Shown here piece by piece: positions 10,206 through 21,539 of a stretch of 64,000 nucleotides of DNA (its first letter is position 1; each line of letters opens with the position of its first letter). Source of the DNA: Cricetomys ansorgei (Eukaryota > Chordata > Mammalia > Rodentia > Nesomyidae). The stretch is from assembly GCA_026225945.1 (NCBI GenBank), contig JAMJFZ010000770.1, positions 3,844,001 through 3,908,000 of the forward strand, in the 5' to 3' direction. The notes under the pieces are model-generated. The model ran no database searches. It had not been told where the DNA came from and was given only the letters and a program-made list of their open reading frames with translations. A program made the position numbers and the translations under genes.

Positions 10206-11041
10206 AGTACTCCCTGGGACTTGATGACTTCTGCCTCCCCTTGCTGTATCAAATTCCTCGTTGTAGGGCAGGGATTGGATAGGTTGCTCTCAGCAATGGA
10301 CAATCTGTTTCATCACTTCTGTTCTGTTCTGCTTCTTTCCATCTACCAGAGGCAGATCCGAGACCTCACAGCTCACAGACCTGAGCCACTCTTAGATTCA
10401 GACTTACACCTTCCCACCAGGCCTGGGCTGGATACCCATGCCTGGAGAGAGGACACACACCAGCCCATGGTGCCCACTCTGACCAACCTTTATCCTTCCA
10501 CATCAGTTCTAGGCAGAGCTAGATGGAGCACCACCAGACGAGCCAGACTCTGCTGTTTCTCCTTGGCTTCTCCTTGCCTTCCCATAACCCTCAGGATCTT
10601 GGTACCTGCAGTTTGCACAACCAGAGAGGTGTTGTATGCCTCTCCCTGCCTTATTCCTGCCTAAACCAGTTCTTTCCCCATGTCTTACAGGGGACATGTT
10701 TTATTGCCATCTCAGTGTAGGGAATCCTGGATGTTTCTCTTTTATTCAGATGTTGGTTGTCCACTCCACTTGATGAGATCTCAGGCACACCAAGGGTTGG
10801 CCCCAGTTCCTGGTACACATTCAGTGACTGCCCTTCTCTATGCTATATCTGTTCCCATTACAGGACCACCACACCAACTGTGATGTTAGTGACATCATCT
10901 GAAAGTAGAAAGAAGTCCTTTTTTCCTATTTCTCATCATAGAATCCCCTTTCTGAAACACCTCTCCATTTGCTATCAACCATGATGCCACTTAGATGAAA
11001 TCACAGGACAGGACTGAGACTGCACCCATCAGCACCGCCCC

Positions 11042-11079
<38 letters not shown>

Positions 11080-12374
11080 GCTTATCCAGGCTAACTAACC
11101 CTGGGCTCTGGAATCCGTCCTTCAGAGGAGAGGTTTCTAGAAACCACACTAGTTTGGCCACCATCTTCCCTTTTGGATTGGTATCAATGTGTCCTCTGTT
11201 CACCCCCACCAGAGTGAGCATGCTCTCAACCCTTATACCCAGCTCGACCAATAGTCTGCCCAGGAGACAGGGAGTAGGGGCTGACTTGAACTCTGTGAGG
11301 AGAACAGCCCTGGAGACACTGAGTTATGTCATTGTAGTGCCCACTTCAGGGAACTCAGAACCACAATGTACTCTGAGACCCAGTCTGTGCTTTCTTCTGC
11401 ATGTGGAGCTGGGAGCCCAGGTCTCCATCAGCCATCTTTCCAAGAAGCCAGATGTTGTGCTTCATCAGAATTCAGCCAGAGGGACATAAATAAATAAAGG
11501 GAACTCAGCTGTGCTCTTTCCTCCTAAGATCGCCAACACGCAGGCGCTTAAAGAGAAGACATTTTCCAGAGGAACAATAGGTGACAGGCATCCAGACTGT
11601 GGGGAATTTTTTTCAAATAATATTGTTAGCCACAGTTTTTCTTAACAAACCAAGGCCGGCAGGGACCTCATTGAGAGTTCTGTCAGACCCTCGAGGTTGC
11701 CTGCACTTCCATTTTTGTTTGTTTGTTTTTGTCAATATATTAGTGTCTGAAATTTGTGAGGCACGCTCTGGCAGCTCAAGAAATTCCTGCCAGAGGACCG
11801 TATTTTCATTTCCTTCCACTGGGCCTCTCTCACTGTATGGATTCCTGTTTCATGGTCTCCCCCATCCCTCCATGAAGCTAATCAGGCTGTTTGTACATGA
11901 AGTTTTTTATGTTCTAAGTGACCAGTGACACCCATGCTAGGAAGAGAGCACACCACTAATCTCTTGGACAAAGGCCCCTACCTTCCCTGAGGCCACTTTG
12001 GACAGACTTTCTGGGGCATTCCAAGGATAACACTCTCAAGGTATACTATGCATGCCAAGAGAACATGTCCCCCAGGGAGCACAGCTCAGGGAAATGAGTA
12101 AAAAGAGGCTTTTGTGCCAGCACAGGGTGCCATGGGGCTTCTGCAAAGCTCTTCCCTTGCTGACCCCACCCCTTCACTGAAGTCCTGTCTAGACTCAATA
12201 GAAATAGAGGAAGAACTAAAATAGGCAAGACATTAGAGACCTCTTTGAAAGGGGACCCTGGTAAAGCAGGGCCTTCCTGTTTTGGTCCATGCAATGGTAA
12301 GTAATGATTGTCTTGGACTGACTGCTGGGTGAGGGGAAAGTAGGTCCTACTCCTTGATCAAATCTAGCCCTTCC
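10206..12374. other. Unassigned sequence
   Basis: No gene found. The part at about 10280-11040 has the even, repeat-like composition of a dispersed element ('gaccaccacaccaactgtga', 'gatgttagtgacatcatctg', 'aaagtagaaagaagtc'), but I cannot name it. A (CA)n tract lies at 11044-11078. The stretch at 11520-11930 is AT-rich and compositionally distinct. Overlapping frames up to 167 codons show no domain features. Confidence 0.35.
11044..11078. repeat. (CA)n microsatellite
   Basis: About 17 uninterrupted CA units. Confidence 0.95.
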
Positions 12375-13029
12375 TCCCCTTCCCATTTGTACCCTACAAC
12401 TCTCCCACTTTCTCCTCTTAACTTTATAGGCTCTTAGTGCTGTCTGTATGTGTCTGAGTATAGGACCATCTCCTGGAACATGGTTAGCCTCTCAGGACCA
12501 CATCTCCAAAGACAACTGGCTCCCCTCCTTTAGTGGACATCAGTTGCCAAAGCACTTCAGGTGGGAGTGGGACATCATGAGTTCCTCCCTGACCCATACT
12601 GGGATTTTGGCTGGCTTCGCCTTGCTCAGGTCCTAGGCATGTAATCCCAGATGCTGTGAGTTCATATGTGCGATGTTACTGTCATGTCAGACAAATACTG
12701 GTTCTTACACTTTTTTCACCCCCTTTTCTGTGGTGGTCCCTGAGCCCTGGGGTGGGGAGTTTGAGACCAATGTCCCATTTAGAGCTGAGCATTCCACGGT
12801 CTCTTATTTGCTGCATATTAACCAGTTGTGGGTCTCTGTATTAATTGCCATCGACTACAAAGAAGGAGCTTTTTTTTCATGAGAATTGAGAGATGCATTA
12901 ATCTCTGGATATGAAGATAAGGATTTAGGGCTCCGTTTATTATTACGTCTATTTAGCAGAACAATAGCATTAGGTTCTTCCCTAGGGCCTGTGACCTAGG
13001 CACCCAGAGTTTTGGACCCAGTTAATGGT
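12375..13029. mobile_element. Rodent L1-like repeat, left part
   Basis: Matches, by memory, a long interspersed sequence common in murine genomes: 'caactctcccactttctcct', 'aggaccatctcctggaacat', 'gggattttggctggcttcgc', 'tttagagctgagcattccac', 'ggtctcttatttgctgcata', 'cagttgtgggtctctgtatt' and 'ttagcagaacaatagcatta'. It is probably L1 non-coding sequence. Class and strand are uncertain; recognition as a dispersed rodent repeat is firmer. Confidence 0.6.
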
Positions 13030-13035
13030 ACTAGG

Positions 13036-13416
13036 AGTCATAATTAGCTTTTGTCAACTTGACATACCTGGGAAGAGGGAATCCCAATTGAAGAATTGCC
13101 TCCATTAGGTGTAGACATGTCTATGGGGCATTTCTCAAATGATGGTTGAGGTCGGAGGGCTCAGTTTACTGTTGGCAGTGCTATCCTGTGGCAGGTGGAT
13201 CTGGGCAATATAAGAAAGATAACTGAGCAAGCCAAGGTAAGCATGCAGGTAAGTAGCCTTTCTCTGTAGTCTCTGCTTCAGTTCTTACCCTCGGGCTCCT
13301 CACTTGAGTTCCTGCCTTGGCTTCACTCAATGATTCATTATAGACTGTAAGCCAAATAAACCCTTTCCTCTCCCAAGTTGATTTGGTCACTATTTTATCA
13401 CAGCCACAGAAACCAA
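13036..13416 (+). mobile_element. MaLR-type LTR, near full length
   Basis: Head-to-tail MaLR pattern: 'cttttgtcaacttgacatac', 'ctgggaagagggaatcccaa', then 'tgtaagccaaataaaccctt' (poly(A) signal AATAAA) and 'tttatcacagccacagaaac'. It is bounded on both sides by ACTAGG (13030-13035 and 13417-13422), a candidate target-site duplication, and it splits a larger rodent L1-like repeat. Confidence 0.85.
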
Positions 13417-13422
13417 ACTAGG

Positions 13423-14445
13423 GCGCTGGACAAGTTCTATCTTGTGGAGTAGGGCATAAATCCAATCAGAGAGTGATGGGTTACTCCCATAATATTTGTG
13501 CCACTATTTCACTAGTGGGCCCATCTTGCCAGACAATTCATTATTTTATCTAGTAGAATTCACGTCTGGATAAGATTGTTGATTACATTTCTCCTCAGTG
13601 GCACACACAGGATCTTCCAGTACTATGAAAACTATAACAGTAGGAATGAAGTTTCAGATCAGTACCAACTTGGTTTCTCCTTGTCTTATGACTCAGATAT
13701 GTGGTGTCTTACCTTAGCAGCAGGGTCTTACAATCAAGATCTGGAAGGTAGTCAAGAGCAATGGCAATAGCCTATAATGTCTGGAGGTTCTACAAGATCC
13801 CACTGACTAACAACTCAAAAAGAGGTAGCCTATGCCTGGTACTAGGCTTTTTATTATAGATAGACTATGGTATCTAGGAGAGGTATTATTGCCCCCCCCA
13901 CCTTTACAGTGTAACTAAATTTAAACTCCTTTGGTTTATATTTACATGTTTATATTTTGTAAACATTTACATGTTTATATTTTAAGAAGTTTCTACAGTA
14001 ACAGTTTTCCGTATGGCTCTTCCAGAAGTTTTTACTGTTACTCATCCCTCTATACTATACTCTTTCCTTTAACATGCTTTCCTCGTCTCCACTCTGTTTA
14101 ACTCTTCCTGTTCCATTATTTCTCTTTTACCCTTTTTTGTTTGTATAAGTATATTCCCAACATTGCCATGGGACATACTGATCGTCAACACGTTGTGTTT
14201 GCTAAATCAGGCACAGAGAATGTAGGCACCAGACCTAGAGCCCCGATCCAGCCTAGTTCTCTCAGTATTACCTCTTGCCTTCCCCAGAAACTCCACAGGG
14301 GATGGGGCCACTACAGCATGCCTAAAGGAACTTCCCTCATCCTCTACAGCTGTCAGCTCTTAAACTGGAGAAGTAAGTTGGCACCAACCAAAGCCAAAAA
14401 TTCTTATCCATCTATTGCCCTTGCTAGGCCTTATGGTAAATTCTA
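13423..14445. mobile_element. Rodent L1-like repeat, right part
   Basis: Continues the element interrupted by the LTR: 'aaatccaatcagagagtgat', 'gggttactcccataatattt', 'gtgccactatttcactagtg', 'cttccagtactatgaaaact', 'gactcagatatgtggtgtct', 'tattcccaacattgccatgg' and 'acagagaatgtaggcaccag'. A 19-bp direct repeat with 25-bp period lies at 13940-13983. Confidence 0.6.
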
Positions 14446-16496
14446 GCATACCATAAATACCAATACAGTTTTGAGGATGGATGAACAGAAAGATAAATGC
14501 ATGCATGCATAAATTTATGGATGCATGGGTAGATAAATTGAGCTTTGTTCTCGTCTGGCTCCTGCAAGCAGAATGAGTTGCGCATGGAATTCTCCCACTA
14601 GGAACAGCATCCACCCTCCCATTCTTGGCCCCCCTGGAGTCGTCAGAACTGGGACACATAAAAATGAGTTCTGTTAAACAGATTTCTGGTTAAGGATGAG
14701 GTAGCCAGCTCTGTGCCTTATGCTTTCCGATGTCTCACCCACAATGCCTCTCTGGCCTGCTGTCACTCCTTTGCAGAGTCCGTGGAACCACTGAAGCAGA
14801 AGGGGTGGGAGAGGAGCAGCTGGGAGGTATACTGGGCCATGGGGAAAGTGCCAGCCCGAGGGCCATCTGTGTGCTTTGGCCTCTCTAGGCCTGTCAGGAA
14901 AGGACATATGAAGCCAAAGCCAGATAAGAGTGAGATCCAGCCAAGCATCCTGGCTGGCTCTGTACTTCAGTCTCGCTGCAGACACTCAGGTGCATGTGTG
15001 ACGATTGGAGCCCACGAGCTACTCTGCCTACCTACTGGTCAGAGTTATCACTCACTGTCCGGGACTCATGAGATCGCAGTACGGTGGACAGAGGTGCTGA
15101 CATGGGGAACTGAGTGACACCAGGGGGTAGCGAAGGGCTCAGGAGGAAAAAGTGTCTTCTCTTCAGGCCCCTGACCCAGACCTACTCATAGCATCTATGA
15201 CTATGGCCCGAACCCTATCTTGCTCACTTACAAGGATTAAACAGACAGAAATACACAGATGGTCCCCAAGGTAGGATGGTCACTGAGGATTTTCAATTTT
15301 ATCATGCCAGGAAAGTGACATGCCCTGCGGGACAGATGCAGATAGTGAAATGAGATGCAGACTGCAGTTCACATGATCGCACTTGGAAATGACCTGCACT
15401 CCATGGTACCGAGTTGTCAGCATTTAGGAGGTAAGGTGTCCAATACATAACATTTGCTGTCTAGTGTGTTGTCCGACGGGTCTTGTGAGAGTTGACTCTG
15501 CCCAACTGTGGGTGAGTGTGAGTACTCTGAGCACACTAGGGGCAAGCTTGGCTGTGCAATGATGTGCAAAGAGTAGCTGTGCTGCATGTGTTCTTGCTTC
15601 GTGATAGTTTCAGTGGTGTGTGCTGAGCCGGTGGAGACCCTAACCTCACTTTGACTCGAACAGCATCTGGATTAGAAAAGAAAGTCTCTCATGGGCTAGA
15701 AGGGCGAGGCAGACTTCATAGTCTGTTTTTCCCCCTGGGCTTCAAGGATTTTTTTAGAAGAAATGTTTCTCTGTCGAGTGAGCTATGTCACTCTACAGTC
15801 CAGGCTTAGTGTTTGTGCAAAAAATCAGGAATGAAATAGTTCAAATGTTGGACCAAGTAACACAGGCTGCTCTTGTCATACAGGCCTGTCACATCCATGT
15901 TCTGCCTACTGGGTCAATATTAATATAACCCCTGCTCTCATAGGGCTTACCATCAGCTCTAACCCTATATGGGTTTCCTGAGCTCTGCTGCTAACTTCCT
16001 AACACTTACCAAGGTGGCCTAGGGTGGCATGTCACCCTGTACCTAGGCCTATAGGAATGTGCTCATCATATCCTCCAGAAGAAGACTTGAAGTCCTCACC
16101 AAGTCAACCTGGAATTTTAGCATAAGGGCATGGCCTTTTTAGATGGGCTGAAAGGAAAGAATGCAAAGCCACATTGGACTTCCTGGAGAGCTTCAGAGTC
16201 TCCTGTCTTCTCAGTTTCTGTAGCGTAAACAAGCTTCCTGGCCCCTGGCTGACCTGATCCTGGAAGTAACCATCCTATGGCCAGGAGCCAGGCAAGGCTT
16301 GGGTCCTCAGCTGGGACACTAGTGTCCCAGAAATAAGGCTTGTGCCCAGGTAGCTTCCTGCCTCCTTGTCTGCCCACATTACTCTGCAGCCTCCACTGAA
16401 CCCTTTCCTTCCATGGACCTTAATTTTCTTAGCTGTATGGCAGGGCAGGGAGATTTCAGACTTGTGTGGGTCTTAGAGATGCAGACTCTGTATGTA

Positions 16497-16498
<2 letters not shown>
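14446..16498. other. Mostly unique non-coding sequence
   Basis: No gene or clear repeat recognised apart from a degenerate GGATG/ATGCATGC patch at about 14475-14530. A frame of 134 codons (14713-15117, plus) and one of 103 codons (minus) overlap on opposite strands without domain features. A CTCF-core-like string CACCAGGGGG occurs at 15118-15127. Confidence 0.4.
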
Positions 16499-16542
<44 letters not shown>

Positions 16543-16682
16543 ATGTGTATGTATGTGCAAGTGGGTTTGTGTGTGTGTGCACACATGTAGTATGTGTGTA
16601 TGTACATGTGGGGTGTGTATATGTATGTACATGTGCATGCATGTGATGTGTGTGTGTGTATGCATGTGGTGTGTGTGTGTAG
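16499..16682. repeat. (TG)n microsatellite and degenerate TG-rich flank
   Basis: A clean (GT)n run at about 16500-16538 is followed by TGTG/TATG/CATG-rich degenerate repeat to 16682. Cys/Val and His/Thr frames on both strands are artefacts. Confidence 0.92.
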
Positions 16683-17309
16683 AAAGCATGGGCAACTCAG
16701 ACTCACTTGTTTCCACTCTCCTTCCTCAACCCTGCCTGCATCCTGGTCTGTTTAGAAACAATTCCTGCCAATTTCCACTACGTGCTCTAGGCTCCAGGTC
16801 TCAACCCATCCTGTCACTGCTGTCTCACCTGAGGAAAGCTATCAGTACTCTGAACAGTCCCCCAAAGGCCAAGATTGGTACAATTTGAGCAGCAGAATAC
16901 ATACTGAGAGTATCAAACTGTAACTCACAGGATAAAATGGGAAGCCATGACTGGACATGAACAAGTGAATAAGCAGGGCGCTCACCCTTAGAGAAGAACT
17001 GCAATTATTACAGGGAAGTAAGAAAGTCACCACTGGGATGGCAAAGTGATAATTATCACAGACACGGTGCTCTGTTGCGCTTAAGACCAGTGGATGAAAG
17101 TTTGTTGAGAAATGGAAGATCTGAATGATTTCAGAGTATCTATATATTCTGACAGATTTATTATTGTAAATGGCTTAAAAAAATACTACGGTGACAATCT
17201 TCAGAAGAGACACCCAGCATCACAAGTCAGAAGACACTAGGCATTGCAGAGGTCACTTTACCTATGCAAATGCAGAGCTGTCCTTAGTGTAGGGTAAAAA
17301 CAAGGTTCC
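16683..17309. other. Unique non-coding sequence
   Basis: No gene, RNA or repeat recognised. Confidence 0.4.
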
Positions 17310-17470
17310 AGACTGTTGGGCACAAATCCGATGTCTGATATGGATTAGCTGTGTGGTCCACAAAATGTACTTAATCTCTCTGTGCCCATTGTGTTAAATG
17401 ATGGTATTTGCTGCCTTTTTGTCAAACAAATAGGACAACTACACACGCTCTGTAAGGGTTAAACTATGTG
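17310..17470 (+). mobile_element. MIR SINE fragment
   Basis: Core landmarks of the mammalian MIR family: 'ttagctgtgtggtccac' and 'tacttaatctctctgtgccc'. Highly diverged and ancient, predating the rodent radiation. Confidence 0.65.
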
Positions 17471-18450
17471 TTTGTCTTTACCCGCACCTCTGTCCCTCAG
17501 CATCCAAAAGTGCTTGGCTCAGGGTCCTCACAGACCAATGGGTGAAGGTCCAAGCAGAAGCTGTTATAACCGGGCACTGTGGAAGAAGGAGTGGGAAGGG
17601 TCTTCTGCTCACAGAAAGGTACAGGTTTTATCGGATGGAATCCCAGCAGGATAGTAAGCAAGGACCATATGGGCACTGTGGAATGAGGAAAATCAAAAAC
17701 AGACAAGAGCCCAGGAGATTAACTGACCCATTTTAATCAGCATTTGCTTCACAGGCAAGGGCCTCTCCGTTCCAGTGTGGTTGATCTAAGGTTTACTTTA
17801 GAAGAGATGGAAAGGGAACGGGGAAGAAAACAGAGAAAAAAGGGAAAGAGGTAAAGGACACATCTTCAGATATTTCAAACTAAAACCCCACAAATGCATG
17901 AATTTCTCAACATAAATTAATGTATCCTGGGATGCTTCTGGTATCAAAACTTGGGCAAAGTTTGCTGGTTCTGGGAAAGCACTACTTTAAAAAGTGACTG
18001 AACTGGTTAAAACAGCAAAGATCCAGCTTTGCCAAGGTAAACCAGAGGTGACTTGGTAGGGTATTGATGGGATGTTACCTGGGTGCTCAGGGATGCTGAA
18101 GCCTGTGAGCCACCAGAATTCCCATCACCATGATCAAAACCAATCAATAATTCACCCTGGTCAATAAGTGGCACTTCTACGTAATGAGACTGATTGAAGC
18201 CATGTGGGGAATGCAGTGATCTGTTTTGTGAAGCTAATGGCTGGCTTTACCTACTATGTTCCAAGGCTGTGCAGCTTGCATCCAAGTCCTCTGCAGACAT
18301 GCCACATCTGCAAACAGCTTGGTTCCAGGAGACTGCCTCATGGGGAAACACACATGCTGAGGCTGCAGAAGGCACCAAGACTCAGTGAGTTTGCCTCTAA
18401 CCATCCTTCACCCTGATGACCCCCTACGCAAATTAGTTTAAAAGCTCTTT
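17471..18450. other. Unique non-coding sequence
   Basis: No gene or repeat recognised; purine-rich around 17795-17860. Confidence 0.4.
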
Positions 18451-18568
18451 TCTTCTTTCTTCCTTCCTTCCTTCCTTTCTTCCTTCCCTCCTGTCCTGGA
18501 GATTTGAACTCAAGACCTTGTACAATACTAGAAAAGTATCCTGCCACTGAGCTACATACACCCTAAGC
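18451..18568 (-). mobile_element. ID-type SINE, antisense, with CTTT/CCTT tail
   Basis: The reverse complement shows an ID head: 'tgtatgtagctcagtggcag', then 'tactttt' and 'gtacaaggtcttgagttcaa' with a B-box-like GAGTTCAAATCTCC. The polypyrimidine 18451-18489 is the expanded A/G-rich tail on the minus strand. Confidence 0.75.
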
Positions 18569-19157
18569 CCCTCAGCTGTAAATTAGAAGGATGGAGTGCG
18601 GTCAGTGGCAGGATACGGTCAACCTTGAGAGCACGTTAGAATACCTAGAAAATTTTCTAAATTCCCATGCTTCGGCTTTGATCAACTACTCCTGAAGTAT
18701 TGGACTTTTTCAAAAGCACATTGATGATGGTCTCCTTCCAGTCATGACATTAGCTGGGACCTGATCTGCTCTCCAAGCTGGTTGGGCTTCTTACTACTCC
18801 CACAGTTAGACATAAATGTGTTATCATATAGACTGGAGCTAAGCTATCCACACTGAGTCTCCATGGGCTGAGATGAACATGTCAGCAGGCTGCACTTCTT
18901 TCAGATTTTAGAGAAGACTCTATTTCCTTGCCTGTCCCAAATTCGGTTTTGATTGGATCATATGTCTCCTTTTTGTCCCCTAAGCCAGTGAGGCCCAACC
19001 ACACTCCTCTCACGCTGCACACCTGCAATTTTCTCTACTGTTACCCTGTTCCACTATTAAAGGTCATTTCTATTACTTCGGGTTCCCCTGGGCCATCAGA
19101 GAGCCTTTCTCCATAAAGGCGGCTGGCTTTTTCCACCTGTGATCCTAGTTTTCCTTA
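18569..19157. other. Unique non-coding sequence
   Basis: No gene or repeat recognised. Confidence 0.4.
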
Positions 19158-19270
19158 GCCTGGATGATGAGATGGTTCGGTGGGTAAAGGCACTTGCCAC
19201 CAAGCCCAATGACCAGTGTTCAGTCTCTAGATTCCACATGGTAAAAGAGGAGAACTGCTGGGATATGTGA
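19158..19270 (+). mobile_element. B2/B3-type SINE fragment
   Basis: A tRNA-derived head ('gatgagatggttcggtgggt', 'aaaggcacttgccaccaagc', 'gaccagtgttcagtctct') is followed by 'ccacatggtaaaagaggaga', as in B2/B3-group SINEs. The 3' end is lost or diverged. Confidence 0.72.
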
Positions 19271-19539
19271 GACAGAAGACGAAAGAGAAAGAAGCTATGC
19301 TGAGAAAGAGGTCCCAAAGCCTGCATCAGGACCTTCAGTCTTTCTTTAAACCTGTGAATGTGCTGGGAGGTATTCCACCAATGGATGAGCCAGTATATCA
19401 AGGAGAGAATGGCTTCCAGCGAGAGCACAACTACCAGAGAAACTGAGGTGCCAACAGTATTGAGAGATATTTGACACTTTCCAACTGAAAGAGTAGCTAG
19501 CCCTTGTGGGTTCCTAGGGGCATTCTGGGAGACCCCACA

Positions 19540-20140
19540 GCAGCAGAACTAAGCCATGGAAAGGCAAATGCTTCAGATCCAAAAAAGTTCAAACAGATTC
19601 AAAAGCAAGTGGCCACTCGAGGGTAAACCAGTTGATTGCCAGCACACCACACAGTGCAGTCTGTGAAGGAAAACCAAACCCAGACACTCAGCCCATACCA
19701 CACTTGATGCTCAGCGCCCGAGGAAACATATTAAAATATGCAAAAAAAATTATTTTAAAGAAACAGGAAAACATAACCCAAGGCATTTCAATCAAATAAA
19801 CCTAGAGAGTCAAACTTGGAAACCACAGAAGGGGATGAAATTAGCATAAAAGCATTTTAAAACAACTATTATAAAGATTTTCAAGGTGTGAGGAACCTAT
19901 AAGCATCCCAAAGAGAGAAAAGACTCGGGGTGGGGCTGGAGCCTCTAGAGCCCAGAATTACAACATATAAAACGAAAACTTCACTAGACAAGCTTAAAAG
20001 CAGATTAGACACTACACAAAGAAAACATAAGCAAAATTGAACAGAAAGACTATTCAAATAGAAGCAGAAAGGGTTTTTTAAAGACAATCAATTAAAAGAG
20101 CCTCAGTGACATGTAGAAAAATATTAAATGGGCTTTTATT
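19540..20140 (+). mobile_element. Ancient L1 (HAL1/L1M-type), ORF1 5' part
   Basis: Remnant of an old L1 first reading frame. It contains 'gcttaaaagcagattagaca' followed by 'ctacacaaagaaaa' (19989-20024) and 'gcctcagtgacatg' (20099-20112), which align with the coiled-coil region of mammalian HAL1/L1M ORF1. Many stops and indels; no coding capacity. First recognisable piece of a 6-kb layered L1. Confidence 0.65.
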
Positions 20141-20390
20141 CTGAAGGAAAAAGGGAGCTTTTTTTTCTCTCCGCTCCTATTTACAACAGAGAACATTTCT
20201 TTGTCCAGAACAGATTTCTCTTCACTAACAAGCAATTTCCAGTGGACACTAGCTGAGTGTCTGTGGTTGAATTCTGACGCCATCTACCCGGAGGCAGTAG
20301 CATCCCACAGGTGGAGAGATCCTGGCCCACAACTCTGCCCTCCCTGCTTCAAATGTCAGTACAAGTACCAGTGTGATTGCCAGACTTTTG
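20141..20390. other. Unassigned insertion within the old L1
   Basis: Does not look like L1 ORF1; possibly part of an older LTR. Flanked on the right by an antisense MaLR-like LTR. Confidence 0.3.
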
Positions 20391-20746
20391 TTACTGTGAC
20401 AAAATATCTGACATAAACTACTTGAAAGGGGAAAGGCTTGTTTTGGTTCACAGTGTCAGAGGGTCTAGTCCATGACGCCTGACACCGAGGAACTGTGGTG
20501 AGGCAGAGCTGTGGGAGAGAAGGTGTAAGACAGCAGAAATAGTCTCCTCATGGCAGTGAAGAGAATAGAATGAGGGAGAGAATGAGAGAAAGAGGAGACA
20601 AAGCAAGATATCCCTAGCTACTTTCCTGTCCCAACCATACCCCACCTCCTAATAGTCCCTTCACTACAAGCTTGAAGAATGGATTAACCCATCTGATGAT
20701 ATTAGGACCTTATGATTCAATCATAATCCTATCAGCTATTTCATAT
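20391..20746 (-). mobile_element. MaLR-type LTR, antisense
   Basis: Begins with the reverse complement of a MaLR 3' end ('gttactgtgacaaaatatct', 'gacataaactacttgaaagg', 'cttgttttggttcacagtgt') and has 'cccacctcctaatagtccct' and 'gaatggattaacccatctga' near the other end. Abuts a second LTR of opposite orientation. Confidence 0.7.
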
Positions 20747-20747
20747 C

Positions 20748-21116
20748 TGTGATGGTTAACCCTGATTATCAATTTGACAGGCTTTAGAGTCATCCAAAAC
20801 ACAGACCTTGGGCATGTCTGTGAGAACATTCCCATGGAGGTCTCAGATTGGAAGATCATCAAGAATATGAAGCATCATCCCATTGGCTAGGGATTAAATT
20901 AAAAGAAGAAACATGAACTGAGCACCAGCATTCATTTCCCTCTGCTTCTTGACTGAAGATGCAATGTGACCAGCTCTCCCAACCTCTTGCTACCGTGCTT
21001 TTCCATCATGATGGCTTGTTCTCTTAAACTGTGAGCAGCTGTGAGCCAAATAAACATCTCCTTCCTTAAATTGTCATTGTTAGGTGCTTTGTCACAGCAA
21101 CAAGGTAACTAACACA
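20748..21116 (+). mobile_element. MaLR-type LTR, complete (369 bp, TG...CA)
   Basis: Starts TGTGATGGTTAACCCTGATT and ends GGTAACTAACACA, giving canonical TG/CA ends. It contains the 'tgtgagccaaataaacatct' block with AATAAA at about 21048. Flanks ATATC (20743-20747) and ACATC (21117-21121) could be a 5-bp target duplication with one change. A solo LTR inserted into the old L1. Confidence 0.85.
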
Positions 21117-21500
21117 ACATCTAACCAAACCCCATGCTCTAGGAATTGATATTGGCTTCAACATCTAAACTTGAGTGATTACATTAGTAGCCATTGGTGA
21201 TCAGCTCAACCATCAGCTTCATCTCCTCCCTGGAGGTCAGAGTACGGAGCTGAAAGTTCTGATCTTCGAATCATGTAGTGGGTTCCCTGAACAAACAGCC
21301 CTCATCCTATGCTTATCTAACAGCTTTCAAAAATTATCTCATTCATACAAACTCAATCATGTTTGGGGCTTGTTACAAATCATAAAAGATGGGTTGTTAG
21401 CCTTTGCCATTCTGAAGATCTTTCAGGAACTGAGGGAGAAGTCCAAGTTTTATTTTGTAACAACAACAACAAAAAAAGAAGACTCCTATTCCTCAAGTCA
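21117..21500. other. Unassigned segment in the L1 region
   Basis: Repeat-like in texture but not placed in any family I can name. Confidence 0.3.
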
Positions 21501-21539
21501 TTTAGGAAATGACAAGAGCTTCAGGATTCATAGATGAAA

